Positions 13,014 through 13,349 of a stretch of 13,349 bases of DNA are shown piece by piece; the stretch's first letter is position 1, and each line of letters begins with the position of its first letter. The position numbers were made by a program, and so were the translations under genes. The notes beneath the pieces are model-generated. The model was not told where the DNA came from. It saw only the letters and a list, made by a program, of their open reading frames with translations, and ran no database searches. The stretch comes from CAYTRP01 sp964625145 (GTDB taxonomy: Bacteria; Sumerlaeota; Sumerlaeia; SLMS01; JAHLLQ01): assembly GCA_964625145.1 (NCBI GenBank), contig CAZVAQ010000094.1, positions 1-13,349 on the forward strand, read 5' to 3'.

Positions 13014-13035
13014 CTCCGTCATCACCTGAACGGAG
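13014..13035 (+). promoter_or_regulatory. hairpin covering the ribosome binding site of the last gene
   Basis: CTCCGT (13014-13019) pairs with ACGGAG (13030-13035) over a 10-nt loop. The right arm contains the GGAG that would be the Shine-Dalgarno of the gene starting at 13047. If it forms, it would hinder initiation. A chance palindrome of this size is possible. Confidence 0.35.
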
Positions 13036-13046
13036 ACCTTGGCACC

Positions 13047-13349
13047 ATGACACACCACCCCCCCGTGTGCGCAGCGGCAGCAGCATGCCGTCGCATCCTC
13101 TCCATCCTGCTTTTCTCGCTGATTGTTGCATCCCTCTCCACCCGCGGCAACGCCCAGCCCAGCGTCGTCGGCGCCGATTGGTTCGAGCGGCCCGTCGCCG
13201 AAGGCGTCACGTGGAAGTATTACCTCTTCGACAATCTGTACGGCGGGTGGAACAGCATCACGATCCTCGAGGCCGACCTGAACGCTCCCGGCATCGAGAC
13301 CAAGTTCAATTGGCGCGCCAGCAGCCGCGCGCTGACCAGCACCATGGCC
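13047..13349 (+). CDS. exported protein, probable phosphodiester glycosidase (NAGPA-like), truncated by the window edge
   Basis: The frame from ATG 13047 is open to the end of the window (101 codons). It starts with a signal peptide: an Arg pair (about 15-16), a hydrophobic core (ILSILLFSLIVASL) and a likely cleavage site at GNA|QPS. The following WFERPVAEGVTWKYYLFDN, then ITILEADLNAPGIETKF and ASSRALTSTMA, resembles the start of the phosphodiester glycosidase (NAGPA/DUF2233) domain, where a conserved 'hvLEiDL..pgv' strand precedes a Thr-Ser-rich segment. Such proteins cleave phosphodiester-linked sugars outside the cytoplasm. The catalytic part is not visible here. GGAG lies 11 nt upstream of the ATG. 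Confidence 0.6.
   Translation, partial: MTHHPPVCAAAAACRRILSILLFSLIVASLSTRGNAQPSVVGADWFERPVAEGVTWKYYLFDNLYGGWNSITILEADLNAPGIETKFNWRASSRALTSTMA

Overview
The window is a GC-rich stretch of bacterial chromosome with no tRNA, rRNA, CRISPR array or transposase that I can see. It probably comes from an uncultured or deeply branching lineage. A prepilin-like protein of the 'FLEA-x-RSKV' type and abundant intergenic palindromic and heptanucleotide repeats recall Planctomycetota, Sumerlaeota or Hydrogenedentota. That placement is from memory of such genomes and is weak.

Layout, left to right. (1) 155-3889, plus strand: a GABA-shunt-like cluster with a class III aminotransferase (GabT type), a periplasmic M15 D-Ala-D-Ala carboxypeptidase overlapping it by ATGA, and an aldehyde dehydrogenase of the succinate-semialdehyde type. 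Together the two enzymes would convert 4-aminobutyrate to succinate. (2) 4070-5202, minus strand: two overlapping genes that together resemble one RdgC-like recombination-associated protein. (3) 5592-7214, plus strand: a protein built on the sigma-54-activator AAA+ fold that has lost the Walker motifs, the GAFTGA loop, the arginine finger and sensor II, and carries an acidic linker and coiled coil in place of a DNA-binding domain. (4) 7467-9385, minus strand: ispG (MEP pathway) overlapping by ATGA a squalene/phytoene-synthase-like gene with eroded aspartate motifs. (5) 9635-10444, minus strand: a five-helix membrane protein of unknown function. (6) 10595-11319, plus strand: a HicB antitoxin, a 27-residue internally deleted HicA, and a small lipoprotein. 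(7) 11320-11970: non-coding, dominated by a hairpin-rich palindromic repeat cluster. (8) 11971-12564, minus strand: a prepilin-like protein without a prepilin cleavage site. (9) 12808-12940, plus strand: a second, more decayed hicBA copy. (10) 13047 to the right edge: the start of an exported protein resembling phosphodiester glycosidases.

The main themes are these. Two paralogous hicBA modules carry different deletions, both of which destroy the toxin. A degenerate sigma-54-type ATPase fold has been repurposed. An RdgC-like protein is split in two. Intergenic DNA is built repeatedly on a 7-nt period (TTCATCC, ATTCATA, TTCCTCG and GAGTNCC families), and in two unrelated genes the stop codon lies inside such a unit at the same phase. 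Four gene pairs overlap by exactly 4 nt (ATGA or GTGA), so translational coupling is common here.
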